The notes: generated by a model from the sequence alone, not told the origin. Counted from the stretch's first letter, positions 21,893 through 35,320 are shown. The stretch is 64,000 nt of DNA from Zygnema cylindricum (GCA_037447655.1 JBBHKE010000932.1:29161-93160); one strand, 5' to 3'. Made by a program: numbers and translations.

Positions 21893-22350
21893 AGTGTTGT
21901 GTATCGGTAAGGATTTTCCGATAACCGATATAGGTCTTTTTTCGGGTAGCCGATAATCGATATATCGGTACGGAGATATATGTACGGACTGTACAAATAA
22001 ACGTACGGCCAGTTCACTCAACTGTACGTGTTATTCCCCCGACGCGCCCTACTCACAACACCTATCTACTGAGGTGCTTACCAATCAGATCATTTGTACA
22101 AGCCGAAACTACATTAGCCGGCATAAGATATGTACGGCTTTAGTACGGCTCCAGTTAAAACGATGTACCTTTCACATCCGACGCCGTGGATTTGTCTTTT
22201 TCTTCCTTGGGATCCACTGGAAACCTGCCACGTGTACTCCGGACAGAAAGTACAGAAAGTACAAATATATCGGTAACTGTGACCGTTCGATAACCGATAA
22301 CTATCGGTATCGGTGTTATCGCGATAAATTTTTTACCGATACACAACACT
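21893..22350. mobile_element. 458-bp MITE, AGTGTTGTGTATCGG ends, 10-bp target duplication
   Basis: The ends are AGTGTTGTGTATCGGTAA and TTACCGATACACAACACT. Identical 10-bp flanks ATTATTTTGT sit at 21883-21892 and 22351-22360. Subterminal regions are rich in GATAACCGATA and CGATATATCGG palindromes. It has no coding capacity. The duplication length fits a Mutator-like origin (inference). Confidence 0.8.
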
Positions 22351-22410
22351 ATTATTTTGTCTCCTCACGTTTTAGTTTGATGGTACGTGCCCAGGTGCTA
22401 AAGTACAGTA

Positions 22411-22960
22411 CACCGCAAATCGTACTTAGAGTAATGAAAAAATTAGAGTAAAAAAACAAAAAAAAACAATTAGAGTAATGAATGCTAATTTGTGTGATAG
22501 AGCTTTTTCAACTATGAAGTTTACTCTAATTTATTTAATTATTCTATATTGGGTTATGTCGGCGATAATTATGTGCGCGATAATTATGAACACTAAATTA
22601 CGTAGACGTACAAAATCTGTCAGTCTGTATAGTATTGACGTCATTATGACGCTAGTACTATTTGCCGCAGTGTCAGTTACGTCAAACCGCCGTTGAAGGT
22701 TACATGTAAATTAAGCGCAGTTACATAATCAACTACCAATTGTTATGAACGAATGAATAACGGTTATACTTCCAATGTAAACAGCAATTACGTTGCGTTG
22801 TTTTCATATTCATAGTACTAATGAACTCTAATACGGTCGCACTTTGGTGGCTATATTAGAGTAAATTTACTTTAATAATGTCTTTTAACTCTAATAAAGT
22901 TGCTTTCAGACGACGAAGTCGCAAAATGAACACTTATTAGAGTTAAGTTTAACTCTAAAT
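22411..22960 (+). mobile_element. Possible CACCG-type MITE
   Basis: CACCGCAAATCGTACTTAG at 22411, preceded by TA, matches the left terminus of the CACCG family. ATTAGAGTAA-rich sequence follows, but a right terminus is not clear. Confidence 0.35.
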
Positions 22961-23429
22961 GAGTCGCAAGTAGAAGGTAATTTCACGAATCTACGTAACG
23001 CAACATATTATTGGACACCCACAATTACACGTGGCTATATTATTAACTGTAAAAACGTCAAACCTGCAAAACAATGAAAAAACACAAATCGTCTGTCCTC
23101 TTGGACTCTTTTGCTGGAGAATTCCGTACACCTCTTTCGTAAAAAAATTCCGCGGGAAATTTGACACATTCACGCTTATTTTTTGAGTTTTTTAAATCTT
23201 TGAAATTTAAAACAAAATATTAAAATTTAAATTTTGAACTCACCCTGTTTTCACAATGGATTGCCGCGTTTTTTTAACCTCTCGCGTTTATAAGTTTTAC
23301 ATATATATGCTTCGGTGTACTGTACTTTCGGTGTACACCGCTTCGGACAAACAATGGCATAACCATTTTTTATTTTTTATTTGCGTTTACTCTTACATCA
23401 CTCACTCTTTCTTGCCTATACTTTCCCCC

Positions 23430-26400
23430 TATAAATAGTTGCTTAGTCTTCGGATATGTGGAGATTTACAAGGATGTGGGGTAACTACGCGACGAGATAT
23501 AACGGCATACCTCATATCCCTGCACCTGTTGTTGAAGAGTGTTGTTGAAGAGGTGATCGGAAAGATGAACAGTGTGGGGTCCGAAATGGCGAGTGGTGCA
23601 ACCAAATTACCAGGTGTGGAGCCACTCGTGGACAAAGCTTCGAGCGGAGACGACAACACCGCAGGTGGAGATTTAGGGAGTCACCCTACAGTTGTTGACC
23701 TACCGCAGTCCGGAAGGAAAAGACAACATGTTACAACCAAAAGGGACCGTTTGCAGATAATCACGTGGATGATCGCTTAGGACCGGGCAAACGGATACCG
23801 AAATCTCATCCCCAAAACTATCAAAAAGTTTCTCGAACAATTTTCAAGAAGCAAGGGATGTAGTTAGTCTTCTTAAAACTCTTTTCCCTTATGCCTCATT
23901 AACCCACCTCTCGATTATTACTATATTTTGAGCGGTTTCCGAGGATTTACGATCTGTTATACTCTCATTTTTTTCAGTTAATATTATTTAATATTTTCTT
24001 TCTACACTTTGTTGATTTTAGAGGTTTTTGCAAATTTTTTTTACACAAATTTGCAATATTTCAATTTAGTTTCAGTTTTCAATTGAATATTATATTTTTC
24101 AATTTCTATTCCGTTTTCGGTTTCAGTTGCTGATTAACTTTTGGTTTCCGTAAATCCATTTTGAATCCATTTTAAAATTTTATACTTTATTATCTTACCT
24201 TTCTATGCTTTGTTGATGGTTAGAGGTTTTTGCCATTTTTTTAACACAATTTGCAGTTTTTCAGTTTAATTTCAATATTTAGTTGAATATTATATTTTCA
24301 ATTTCTTTTCTGTTGTCAGTTTCAGTTGTTGCTGATTCAGTTTTGATATCGGTGAATCCATTTCGAATCCATTTTTTTTTCGTTTACCCTTTTTAGAACA
24401 AAGACAAACCTATAATTCAAAACAAAAACAAACATTTTTTCTGCTTTGTTTCTGTTTCTTGTTTTTTATACATTTAATTTTTATTGCACTTTAAATCATA
24501 AATGTACTTTAAATTATAACTGTACTTCCAATTATGACTGTACTTTAAGTATCTATCTATTTGTCTATCTCTATCTATCTGTGAATCAACCTGTCTAATT
24601 ACCTGTCTAATCTAATAGTCTATCTAATCTCATTATTTGCATATCTATCTAATCTGCCTATCTATATAATCTAAGTATCTCTCTAATCTAATTATCTATC
24701 TAATCTTACTATCTATCTAATCTAATTATCTATCTAATGTAATTATCTATCAAATGTAATTATCTATGTAATCTAATTATTTATCTAATCTATTTTTTTG
24801 ACGAATCTAATTGTGCATTTAACCTAATTATCTGTCTTATCTGCCTATCTATCTAATCTATCTATAATTTAATAATATATCTAATCTAACTATCTATCTA
24901 ATCTAACTAACAATCTAATCTAATTTTCTGTCTAATCTAATTATGTATCTAATCTAATAATCTGCCTATCTATCTAATGTATCTAATCTAATAATCTGCC
25001 TATCTATCTAATCTGTCTCTCTATCTAATCTGCCTATAATCTAATAATCTATCTAATCTAACTATTTATCTAATCTAACTATCTATATAATCTAATTATC
25101 TATCTAATCTAACTATCTATATAATCTAATAATTTGTCGAATCTAGTTATGTATCTAATCTATTTATCTCCCTATCTATCTAATATGTCTGTCTATCTAA
25201 TCTGCCTATAATCTAACTATCTATCTAATCTAACTATTTATATAACCTAATTATCTGTCGAATCTAATTATGTGCCAAATCTAACTATCTATATATCTAA
25301 CTAATTATCTATCTATATATCTGTCTAACTATCTATTTATTTATGTATCTACATTACTAACCCTATTTTTTAGATGATGTTATTTACTTCTTCTCTTCAT
25401 TTACAGAGTATCAAAAATCAAGGAGATGGTGGGTAGAAAGGGTGGCCAAAGTAAGAGGTATAAGAGATACGACTAATACGTTGTCTACGTCGGGCTTCGG
25501 TAAACGAAATGTGGCCGTAATAAAAGCATTACCGCGTAGGGGAAGGAAGGAAATGCCATGGGTGACCCGTCTTCATGAAGAATTACTCGAGGATTTTCAT
25601 CGATTTAAAAAGGCGGGCATGAAACTTTCTACGACAATCGTGCAAGAGATGGCGTACGACATCATAATACATTTGAAAGAGGAGCATGCGACGGAGTTTT
25701 TGACGAATTCGGACATGAGAGGACTACACGAATTAGAAAAAGGTGGATCTAAAGGTTTCATGAGAAACACAACATCGTCATCCGTGCCCAAAAAGGCAAA
25801 TAACAATGTAGTCCGGAAAAGGAAGAACACATTGAGAAAACCGTGGCGTATCACTTAGGTGTTCTAAAAAGGGGTTTCCTTTCGGGTAAGACTTATACAT
25901 TATTGCTACATATGACATTGTTATTTTTTTTTTGTGTCAAAATTGTTGCTTTTATCAAACCTAAAGTACTAACATTTTTTAACTCATCTTTGTTTCGTTG
26001 TCGTTATCTTCATTGTTTGAACTAGGTGAGTTCGACGAAGATTTAGTGGAGAATATGGATGAGACCCACTTGATATTGAATATGGACAATGACAAGACAT
26101 TAGGCTTCCGTGGAGATGAAGTGGTGAAGTATGCCGACGTTGCGGTTGGAGGTGAATCCATGACTTTGATGGTGCGTCTCACCGGAGGGGTGAATGCATG
26201 TATTGAAGCACCCATGCTTATTCTCACAAACCGAAATAAGAGTTATCCGATTAGCAATCTCCCCAACGATATTCCAGGAATACATCCCCTTGTATCATTT
26301 TGTTTGTCTTGAATTTTTTGTTTCTTCCCTCTCCCTTTCTTCTCCCCTCATCCTTTTCATCCCCTTCTCTTTCTTTCCCTCTTTCATGTTTTTTATTTTA

Positions 26401-27114
26401 ATGCATTTTTTTTCCATGTCGCCAATAATAGGTGTGTGCTATCTCACGGGTCCCAAAGGTTAGAACGACAAGAGAGTCTTCCCCCAATGGTTTGAGGACC
26501 AGAGGTCGTATCCAGCCGATCCCTATGGTCGACATAAAATAGTCTTACTCGATAATTGCGGAGGACACAACATGTCCGAGGAGCTAAACCTCGTTTTGGT
26601 TGCCAAAAATAAGGTGTTACACTTCTTTCCACCGAGTGCTACTCACTTGGTGCAACCGGCAGATTATTTCGTAATATCAAAAATAAAGGAGATTTGGAGT
26701 AGGAAGTGGGAAAATTGGAAGATATCGGGGGTTAAGAATGAACGGTGGTCACAACTCTCTAATCGAGGTTGGTCTGGAAAGTTATTAGGGCCGGAGAAAA
26801 GGTTTTTTCTCGAATTGGCCAGGGACTCTATCCGAGAAGTTCATTCCATGGAAGACAAGGATGGGATGGGATACGCGAGAAAAGCTATGATACAGTGTGG
26901 GTTGTCATTGAAAGACGGGACATGGGAGGAGGGAATGCTTACACATCAGTTGCAATTCATCATCAACAAGCACCGAAACCATTTCGACGGCGAAGAAGTG
27001 TCGCCTCCCTTACCGAGGGCACGAGAATCCCATGGAGATTCTCACAACGCCGACACCGGAACTCAAGGAGACGAGATTACGGACGAACAATTCACGGAAG
27101 GGGACAAATATTAG
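23430..27114 (+). pseudogene. pogo/Tigger-like DDE transposase with introns, decayed
   Basis: Likely exons: about 23520-23865, 25407-25855, 26027-26289, 26432-27114, joined at plausible AG/GT borders. The N-terminal part has a helix-turn-helix-like region (KRDRLQIITWMIA, then DRANGYRNLIPKTIKKF). The catalytic part has NMDETHL (first D), a LLDNCGGHN segment (second D) and a HLVQPADYFVISKIKE segment (third D), as in DDE_1 (CENP-B/pogo) proteins. Two nonsense changes are visible: a TAG near 23778 between ITWMIA and DRANGY, and a TAG at 26461-26463 where GPKGW is expected. Intron 1 contains an 0.8-kb minisatellite. Terminal inverted repeats were not found. Confidence 0.75.
24540..25350 (+). repeat. 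TCTATCTAATC minisatellite
   Basis: About 800 bp of units close to TATCTATCTAATCTAAT, in tandem with drift, lie within intron 1 of the decayed transposase. Confidence 0.95.
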
Positions 27115-27119
27115 GCCCT

Positions 27120-27700
27120 TGGTAATGCTTAAGAAAACTCCATGTGTGTTTATTTTGTGGATCAAAGAGTGAACGTGTGTCGTAGTTTTGTAGTTTTTGT
27201 GTTTTATGGCTTGTCTTTAGTGCTTTTACATTGGGTTTTTAGTGTTTTTTAAATGTGTAATGAATGTAGTTATAATACAATATTAATGGGGTATTACGTT
27301 GCAAACTATATCTCTTACTCTAATGTCATTGTTCTTGGAATTTACTGACTGTACTTCGTTGTGAAGTATGTAGACCAAAACATTGTATAATATAACCATT
27401 TAATCAAATATGATTTTATTTTTGCAATGTATGTGTGCGGGTTCACCATGTTCTATAAGTTTATGTGTGTGTGATTCACCTATGGGCATCATGATGTTGG
27501 AATGGGAATAAACCCTTTGTGTGTCTATTGATTACACCACCGTGCTCTTTGTTAAGTGGTTGCTATTAAACATCATGCTTGCCTCATCGCTGGCTGTAGA
27601 AGCAGCATGAACATAGACTTTTTAACCCTAATTTGTTCAGCGATGCGAGATTATTGGTGCTGGTTGATTTTCCAGCGACGACAATGTTATCACTCATGAC
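27120..27700. other. No feature seen
   Basis: AT-rich sequence downstream of the transposase pseudogene. No reading frame, repeat or RNA gene could be supported. Confidence 0.5.
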
Positions 27701-27703
27701 AAA

Positions 27704-28136
27704 TTCATCGTTCCATAGCAAAGGCAAACATGTACAAAATAAAACCAATTGGTAAAAAAATCATGACAAAAGAGATGACTTATCATCGTTCCATAGCAAA
27801 GGCAAACATATACAAAACAAAACCAATTGGTAAAAACACAAGAATTTCATACATCAATAGGATATGGATTCATAACATTCTCTTTGGTGTCACATTGGCT
27901 TAATAATATTTCATGTACACAAAATTTCATTACAATAATGTAAAGAAAATACCAATGATGTAAACTTAAACTATTGTAGCCTGAATTTCATACATCAATA
28001 GGATATGGATTCATAACATTCTCTTTGGTGTCACATTGGCTTAATAATATTTCATGTACACAAAATTTCATTACAATGATGTAAAAAAAATACCTATTCC
28101 TACTGCTTTACTATGTAAACTTAAACTATTGTAGCC
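27704..28136. repeat. Two adjacent tandem duplications (78-bp and 141-bp periods)
   Basis: CATCGTTCCATAGCAAAGGC starts near 27707 and again 78 bp later, including ACCAATTGGTAAAAA. Then GAATTTCATACATCAATAGG at 27842 recurs at 27983 (141 bp), together with the GGTGTCACATTGGC block and the closing ACTATTGTAGCCTG. Confidence 0.85.
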
Positions 28137-28144
28137 TGTAATGT

Positions 28145-28690
28145 ACATCCACTAAAGCGAATCCATCTTCTAAAAAATGCAAAAGAAAGGGTGAAAAGGG
28201 GTGAGACAAGAAGGAGTATAATCGGAGGAGAGAGGGAGAATAAGGTAGGGAGAGGATGAGGGATATTTGATGAGGCGATAGAGGGGGGGGGGGGGGGGGG
28301 GGCAGATTTAAAAAGGAAGGGAGAAAGAGTGGTATAAAGAGATGAGGCGAGAGATTGAAAAGGAGAGGGTCTAATAAAGAGATAAAAAGACAAAGATAGG
28401 GAAAGAAAGGTAACAAATTGTGAGAGAGAGGGACTATTAGCAAGAGTGATGGAGAGATGATGGAGGAAGAGAGGGAGAGGACGCGGGAAAGAGAGAGATT
28501 GAGAGGAAGGGGAAAAAGGAGGAGAGAGGAGTTGAGCGTGAGCGTGAGAGGGGGAAAAAAAAACAGGAGAAATTAATAGGAGGGAGTAGCTATTAGAGAG
28601 AGAGAGCAAGAGCGATTGGAGTGAGAGAGTGAGGGGGGGAAGGGAGAGAGGAAAATGGGATAGATAGAGAGAGATCGTTTTTTGATTTTT
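28145..28690. repeat. GA-rich purine tract with a 20-G run
   Basis: Purine-rich simple sequence with G20 at 28283-28302. The 194-codon minus-strand frame is low complexity and not a gene. Confidence 0.9.
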
Positions 28691-28699
28691 TGTCCATTC

Positions 28700-29530
28700 G
28701 ATCAAAACCTCCCATATCTTTCAAATTTTCAAGTTCGACCAAAGCTCCCTCAACCCTTTTGAAGGCGTCTCAAATGCATCGGAAACAATCCTCCAAAAGT
28801 TCACTTATTCTCTGATACAAAAATTGAAACAAAAATGAAAATCAACTGAAAATCGGCAGAAAAACAGCAGAAAGTCAACATTAAATTCAATAGAAAATCG
28901 GCAGAAATCGACAGAAGAAAATTAACGAAAAAATGATAGGAAATCGACAGGGATAGAGAAATTCACTGAAAATTTATAGCATTTATATTTTATAGTTAAA
29001 ATGGAATATATCTATCGCAAATTTCAAGAGGTTGTAATACTTGTGAAACAGAATTTAAAGACTTGATGTTCTAAAGAAAACCGTTAAAAAGTGGTAAAAA
29101 GTGGTGACGAGAAGATTGTAAAATAAATAAAATTGTGAGGGAAAAAAATGATTTTTTTTTTCAGAAGATTTGAAATTTCGCTTTTATTGAAACGTATATC
29201 TTTATAATAATTTATAGTTTTACCGTAGTGAACTTTTACCTTGAATTGCTATTAACGTTACTAACAATAATTTTGATGCCGATTTTATTTTGGCCCCTGA
29301 ACATGGAACAGCGTTGAAATTCTGTTTTTTATTTTTATTTGGTAAGAAGTTAAGAATCTTCCACACTGTAAAGGCTTAAATAGAAATATCAATACTAAAG
29401 TAAACCCAAAACTATACATTTGTTTACATATATTTGTATGTTTATATATTTGTTTATACGATATATGTCACTCACTTACCATCATGTTAACATCATGTAA
29501 ACATACACAAACATTACAACATATGAAACG
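28700..29530. other. No feature seen
   Basis: Very AT-rich. AATCGGCAGAAA and ATCGACAG words repeat near 28850-28960. No gene or element border is visible. Confidence 0.5.
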
Positions 29531-29636
29531 TGAAATTTAACACAGAAACACAATTTCAATGTAATTTACAAACTTAATGCAAAACCCAAATGAAAAAATA
29601 ATATTCCTTTCCCTTCCCCCCTCCAGAAAACTGACC

Positions 29637-29836
29637 TCATCCGGCAAAACTTCTTTAAGTTTCTCGAGACTGTCTAGATCCGAAGCTTTTTCAAAAATGT
29701 CCGCCATGTCTTCCCTCTTGTCACTCACCTTCAACTCCAAACCTAATCTTCGTCCATACAAATGCCCACGTCTGGGAGACTCCGATAGTACTCGTCCATC
29801 GAGGATGTCATGACAACCACGGATCCATGTGTTCAT
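29637..29836 (-). CDS. Possible orphan exon, unidentified
   Basis: A minus-strand frame with protein-like composition (SDKREDMADIFEKA, then LDSLEKLKEVLPDE) ends in GAG before GTCAGT, a fair donor. Charged helix-like sequence of this kind stands out from the AT-rich surroundings. No family was recognised and no partner exon was found. It may be a gene fragment carried by a transposon, or chance. Confidence 0.25.
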
Positions 29837-30440
29837 GAATTAAGGCATCGACTTGAAAAAGTATAAAAACCCTATATCTTTTTATACCATCGCATTTGGT
29901 GCACAGCCTCCATGCTATCCTAATTGACAAGACAATTTCAGTTTTAGACTGAATCATGTCCGTCACATCAACTTCCGAGACAAACTGGACAAAAAAAAAC
30001 CATGTTGGAAAAACGAGAATGCAAAAAAAGTTACATTTTAGTCACCATTTTTTTGCCTTTAGCCCCAAACCTTGGCACAGAATTATGCGAAAACATATTA
30101 GAAAACACAATAAAAAACATACTGAAAAGCATATTAAAAACATACAAAAGGATATGAATCGGTTTTCCATCATCTTTTTGGCCTCGTGAGCGGCTCAACT
30201 GGAGCTCCCTTTGAATCTCAGGTGTCACCTGCCCCACTCCGAGACAAAACTTCCATTTAAATTATGGAAAATTGAATTATGCATCTTCAGTGGGATATGC
30301 CAAATGAGGAAAAATGAAGTAACTTTTTTCTCCGAGATCTTTACCATTCCAGGAGTTTCACCGAATGGCTCAAATTTTTGAAAAATGGAAACAAAAAACC
30401 ATATTTTGGAGATAAGACAATGTTAATAACACAGTCTGTA

Positions 30441-30737
30441 TGAAATTATTTGATTTTCATGAAGAGCTAAAATAACGGGTGGGTCAGAAATAGGATATTA
30501 TTCTCCTTTCTTTTTAAACAAAGATTTCTCTTATATCATAAAAACTGAGATTTAACAGATTCTTGGAAACATTTAACTCTAAATCGCATGAAATTATTTG
30601 ATTTTCATGAAGAGCTAAAATAACGGGTGGGTCAGAAATAGGATATTATTCTCTTTTCTTTTTAAACAAAGATTTCTCTTATATCATAAAAAATGAGATT
30701 TAACAGATTCTTGGAAACATTTAACTCTAAATCGCAG
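30441..30737. repeat. Two-copy tandem duplication, 148-bp period
   Basis: TGAAATTATTTGATTTTCAT at 30441 recurs at 30589, and the two copies are nearly identical through CATTTAACTCTAAATCGCA. Confidence 0.95.
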
Positions 30738-30999
30738 ACATACGGAACGTCATTTATCGAAATTTTAAAATTGGTAAGTTTAGCAAGGTTAAAGTTACAT
30801 CTTCATTCAAGGAAAGGAGAAGGAGACAAGAATAGCTCACAAGGTAATGCCGTCCACGAATTTCCATTATTGCCGAATCTCCCTTTTCTGATTCTCCAAA
30901 CCGGATTGCCTCTCTCATAACAAAACTTAAATCCTTTTCCATACTCCATTCTTCTTATCCATTTTCCTCTACTGCTGAGTTGACATCTAATTCTAAATC

Positions 31000-33880
31000 T
31001 GAACCTGTATTCGAACCTGTTTTCGAATCATTTTCCAAATAAAACCAAATTTTTGATTCAAACCTAATTTAAAATTCGGCTTCCGAATTTTCTAAAATTG
31101 TTTTTGGGATTTTTGATTTTGATTCGAATTTCAATTTTGTTCCTGTTTCTTCTTTTTTAGTTTCTGAAATTGATTCCAATTTTAATCCCTATTCCGATTT
31201 TAATTCCCATTGCGATATCTATTCTCGACTAGCTTTTGATTATAACCCTCATTTAATTTCCGGATTTGAATTTACATCTGACTCCATCTGACTCCATCAA
31301 TTTTGTATCCTCGTTCATTAAAGTTCCGCAAATGGCGTGAAAGCGATGACGTTTACAAGGTGAGATCCATGGCGGTGGAAGAGGAGGAGAGAATTTCACA
31401 CATCCCTGTTGAAAAAGTAGATAGATTTTCAGGATGGCGGCGATGTCGTCAGATTCCTGGAACCAAAAATCAAAGAGTGGTTGTGAGTGGTTGTGATTCG
31501 TGCAGGAAAGAATCTATTTTGTGCGGTCTGTCCGCATTTGGCGTTACCCTACGCCACATATCATCCACGCCTAATGCTGAATACTTACTCTATTTTTTTT
31601 TTAGTTTATTACTCTAATTCGTGTCCCAGTGTGATCATTCACCCCTATTACAGTTAAAAGTTACTCTTTTTTAGGGTCATTTTGGTAAGTTTGGTCATTT
31701 TAGGGTAAATCTTTACGCTATAACAGACGTACTCCAAAATTAGAGTACATTTTCACTTCTATTTACTGAATACGCGGAATGCTAAACAACAGTTATAAAG
31801 TTAACATTAGGATTAGGGCATATGCGCTTTGTCGCCGTTGCACAATTTCATTTTCACATGTAAACATTTCTCAATGTTCACACGGACGACCATGCTGTTG
31901 GCGGACGGAGATATGCGAACGGTTATTTTTTGTTGGAATTTGGTCAGTTTTGTTTAGTGCGATTTCACGTGCGAGCGCGATTCTATTAAATCATTATTTG
32001 TACCTTTTTACTTATAAAAGTACAATTTTGCACGGTCAGACGTCGTCCGTACTCCACACTATTTAAAAATAACCTATATTAGAATTTGTTACGCTAATTA
32101 AACCTCACCTAAATTAGAATAATGAAAAAATTAGAATCGATTACTCTATTTGATGTGATATAGTCCAAATTTCGAGCGACCGAATTAGAGTAATTTACTC
32201 TAATTACGATTCGCGGTGTAGTGAACAGAATTTTCTGTACGGTCTGTCGGCCATTTTGGAGCAGAAGGACGGCAATTCTGTACGGAATGGGCTGCTTGGA
32301 ACCAAGCGATGTGATGAGCTGTCACAGGCAGCACACTAAATGACGAAAACTGTTTGACTCGATGCGCTGGAAATTTTAACCACTTCAATATGTTAAAAAA
32401 TGACGCATTTATAATTTTTTAAATGTGTGGTTATAGACTTAAGCTGGTTAGAAACGAATTTTATTTCCGCTATCGATGGATAACGACTGTGACGCTCATC
32501 GATGACGACATACTATGTTGTACCTTAAAGTACAGAATGAAATGTCGGTGCGTTACGCTAAAACAATTTGTGTGTGTCATTGCGGAAGCCTTTTTCATCT
32601 ACCCTACGTATAAGGGTGCGTCTCTATGTGCCAAAGTCAGGGTTTTTCTCTGTCGTTTTGCTGTAGAACTTAGAGCCGTACCTCGTAAATTTCAACCGTA
32701 CAAAAAAAAAGAAAAAAGAAATAGCACATTTTGCGTCATCATCGAATTTAAGATGTACTACTTTTGTCGTTTGGTGTTCTTCGACACACGGCCACGCCAA
32801 AAAAAGTCATCTTCAAACTTTTCTTTAAAACACATGCCCGATATGTTTAATAAATTTGCTTGATTTTGGCAGTTATTCTAGTTAAATTTAGTGTCTTAAC
32901 ATGTTTCCTTCCCTTAGTTTCCTTTGCCTATTTTTTAGCATTAAGCTTTTTTTTTCTTTTTTTTAACCCCTTTGAACCTTGATGGTTTTTTCCATCGCAC
33001 TTTTGGAATAAAATATGGAGTATTTTCTTTTAAAACAAAGTTTTTTCGAAAAACAAATAGGAACACGTATTCGCACGTGTAAAACTTTTTACAAAATTTC
33101 AAACAAACTTGAGCGACAGCGAAAGGCTAATCGTTATGTTTTGTCAGTTTGCGTTCAGGTACGACAAGGCAAAGTACACAACTTTTTTGGTTTTGTCCGT
33201 TTACGCCTGGTACGAATTTTATGTTGCGAGGGGTCTCAAGATTCCGTTGCCATTTCACGTCGAGCAGTCATTCAATGCAAAGAAAATTGCTTCTTCTTCA
33301 ACCGTGAAACGGCACATGAAGGAAGGCGGTACATCTACAATGTCACGAAAACTCATGCGACGTCACAAGCAGTTACAAAAAAAAAACTTGCGTCATCACA
33401 AATTGTAGACGTTGATAGCGTACACAATTTTCACACCCATAAGTTACTATGTCTTTGTTACACATAAGGACACTTGAAATTCGTGTCTTTCGGATTTGCG
33501 CTAAAATCAGAGTAAGTTCGCTAAGTTTCTATTACATGGAGACATACCCTAACTCCAAGAGTTGGATATCTGTTTTATGAAATTCTACATGTCACGAACT
33601 TCCACATGTTGGACTTGTTATCATCACAAACTTCTTACCAATACGATTTATACTGCAAATGCAAATCGTGCATATGGTATTTTACCAAATTCTGACTATG
33701 GCGTAGATCGTACGGAAAGACGACGTGGAGAGCTCTCCATAAAAACAGGTCTTTACTAGTCTTCTGTGCTAGGTTTACAAATTAAAAATTTCCTTGCCCA
33801 TTACGCAATGTAAAGAGCGCAAATCAAATGCGCAATGTGCGAATACAATCGTAAACCCTATATAATGAAGCTTAAGATAT
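31000..33880. other. Gene-free stretch with one MITE end
   Basis: No supported gene. At 32200-32218 ATTACGATTCGCGGTG followed by TA matches the right terminus of the CACCG MITE family; its left end is unclear. 31300-31620 has a 104-codon frame without family features. Confidence 0.5.
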
Positions 33881-33883
33881 TGT

Positions 33884-34001
33884 AAAATTCATTAAATTGT
33901 GTTATTTACTGGATGAGAAGATGGTGGCTGACATGTTAACAAAAGCCATTGCTGCTCCTAAATTGCAGTTTTGTAGAGAGGCAATTGGGTTGAGTGAGTA
34001 A
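33884..34001 (+). pseudogene. Ty1/copia 3' end (copia-4), RNase H tail
   Basis: The frame reads DEKMVADMLTKAIAAPKLQF and ends IGLSE before TAA, the standard last residues of a copia polyprotein, close to copia-1 (ALPSPKLEY...CGLSE). Everything upstream is missing. Confidence 0.8.
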
Positions 34002-34024
34002 CCAAGTCTAAAGATTTAGGGGAG

Positions 34025-35035
34025 TGTTGAAATTTAAAATCTTTAGTTTAGTAAATATAGCTATTTAGGACTTAGATTATTTTTATCTGAGTGAGATTTA
34101 ATACTTACCTTTGATAGTGTGACAGTAGCAGATATACAGTAGGATGTACTGTACGTTTGTAGGGACACGTGTCGATATTTGAAGATAATGCAAGCATTCT
34201 GGAGTAGCGCCGACACCTATATATGCGTGTCAAAATCATACAGGAAATTTTTGTGAATCGGACGAATGGAGACAAAGCCAGATATGTGGGAGAGTACTGT
34301 ACAAAATTGAAGATATATCGTTGATATGGAACAGATTCGACAGATGCGATTAGCGCGCGGACCACGTTGACTGAGTACTCTGTACGTGGGGACCACATAG
34401 ACTGAGTGCGCCGTTCGCACTCAGGATGTTCGTACCGCCGACAAACATTCGTCCGGACTTTTGCGATTAATGCTGATTAAGCATTAAAAAATTATTTCTA
34501 CTGACGGCATCTGTAAATATCTGGAAATTATAATGTTAACATTTAGTGTATTAATAAATAGTGTTACACTATTCATTTAGCGGCAGGTAGTAATTAGGGT
34601 TTTGGAGGTACTCACGGTACAATGACGTACAAGTAGGATACTTTGTCGTAAGTCAGGATAGTAATGTAGTACAGTTACCCAAATTAGTGTAGACCAATAG
34701 ATACATACTGTTAGTATATAACTTAGGACTTAGCCAATTTTGTAGTATCCAGTTATGGGAATATGATATTCTAAGGGCAGTTTTTGGGAAACTTCCAGAC
34801 ATCATATCTTATGATTTACTTGGTCATTTGGCATGAAATTTTTGAAATTGACAGTTTGCTGTATTTTGTATCATTTTGTCAAATTTGAGGCATATTAGCT
34901 TTTTGAGTCATAATTTGTGTCTGACCAAATTTGGATGTTGAGTAGGTGCCCTGATAGTTTCTCCTGTTTAAATGTCTACTTCCACTAATACTGGTGGTTC
35001 TCCTCCTACAACGGTGGTTATATAACAACAAGGAG
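34025..35035 (+). mobile_element. Copia-4 LTR followed by a gag start
   Basis: The copia-4 polypurine tract (TTTAGGGGAG) ends at 34024 and the LTR begins TGTTGAAATTTAAAATC at 34025. Instead of host flank, about 940 bp later a gag-like start appears at 34973 (ATGTCTACTTCCACTAATAC, translating MSTSTNTGGSPPTTVVI, then a stop). So internal sequence lies on both sides of the LTR. The exact LTR end is not visible. Confidence 0.55.
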
Positions 35036-35225
35036 AATAGATCTTTAAGGAATATATGTAGGACTTAGCTATTTTAGAATTAGGAACTTGTTGTAATAAT
35101 ATTATGTTGTGTCATTTTTTATATCTTTGACTGAGAATATTTCTCAGATATGTTTGCAGATTTTGTGTAAAATTAAACTTATGTTTCTTTGTGTATTATC
35201 TGCATCGTGTCACATTTGTAGGCCA

Positions 35226-35320
35226 TTTGATATCCGACATTTGGGTTTATATCAACTTTGAATCGGCACTATCTAGATTAGCTTCTTTTGGATCTGCGAT
35301 TTCTGTGGGCAATGGAGCAC
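35226..35320 (+). repeat. Copia-2-type leader fragment
   Basis: ATTTGGGTTTATATCAAC, CGGCACTATCTAGATTAGC and CTTCTTTTGGATCTGCGATT match the leader region of copia-2 (minus strand 45790-45900). They also match, in inverted orientation, 36797-36900. Confidence 0.7.

Noticed and set aside
28121-28705. 194-codon minus-strand frame
   Set aside because: Ser/Pro/Leu low-complexity translation of a purine-rich repeat.
31303-31617. 104-codon plus-strand frame
   Set aside because: No recognisable domain, and a poly-T-derived hydrophobic end.
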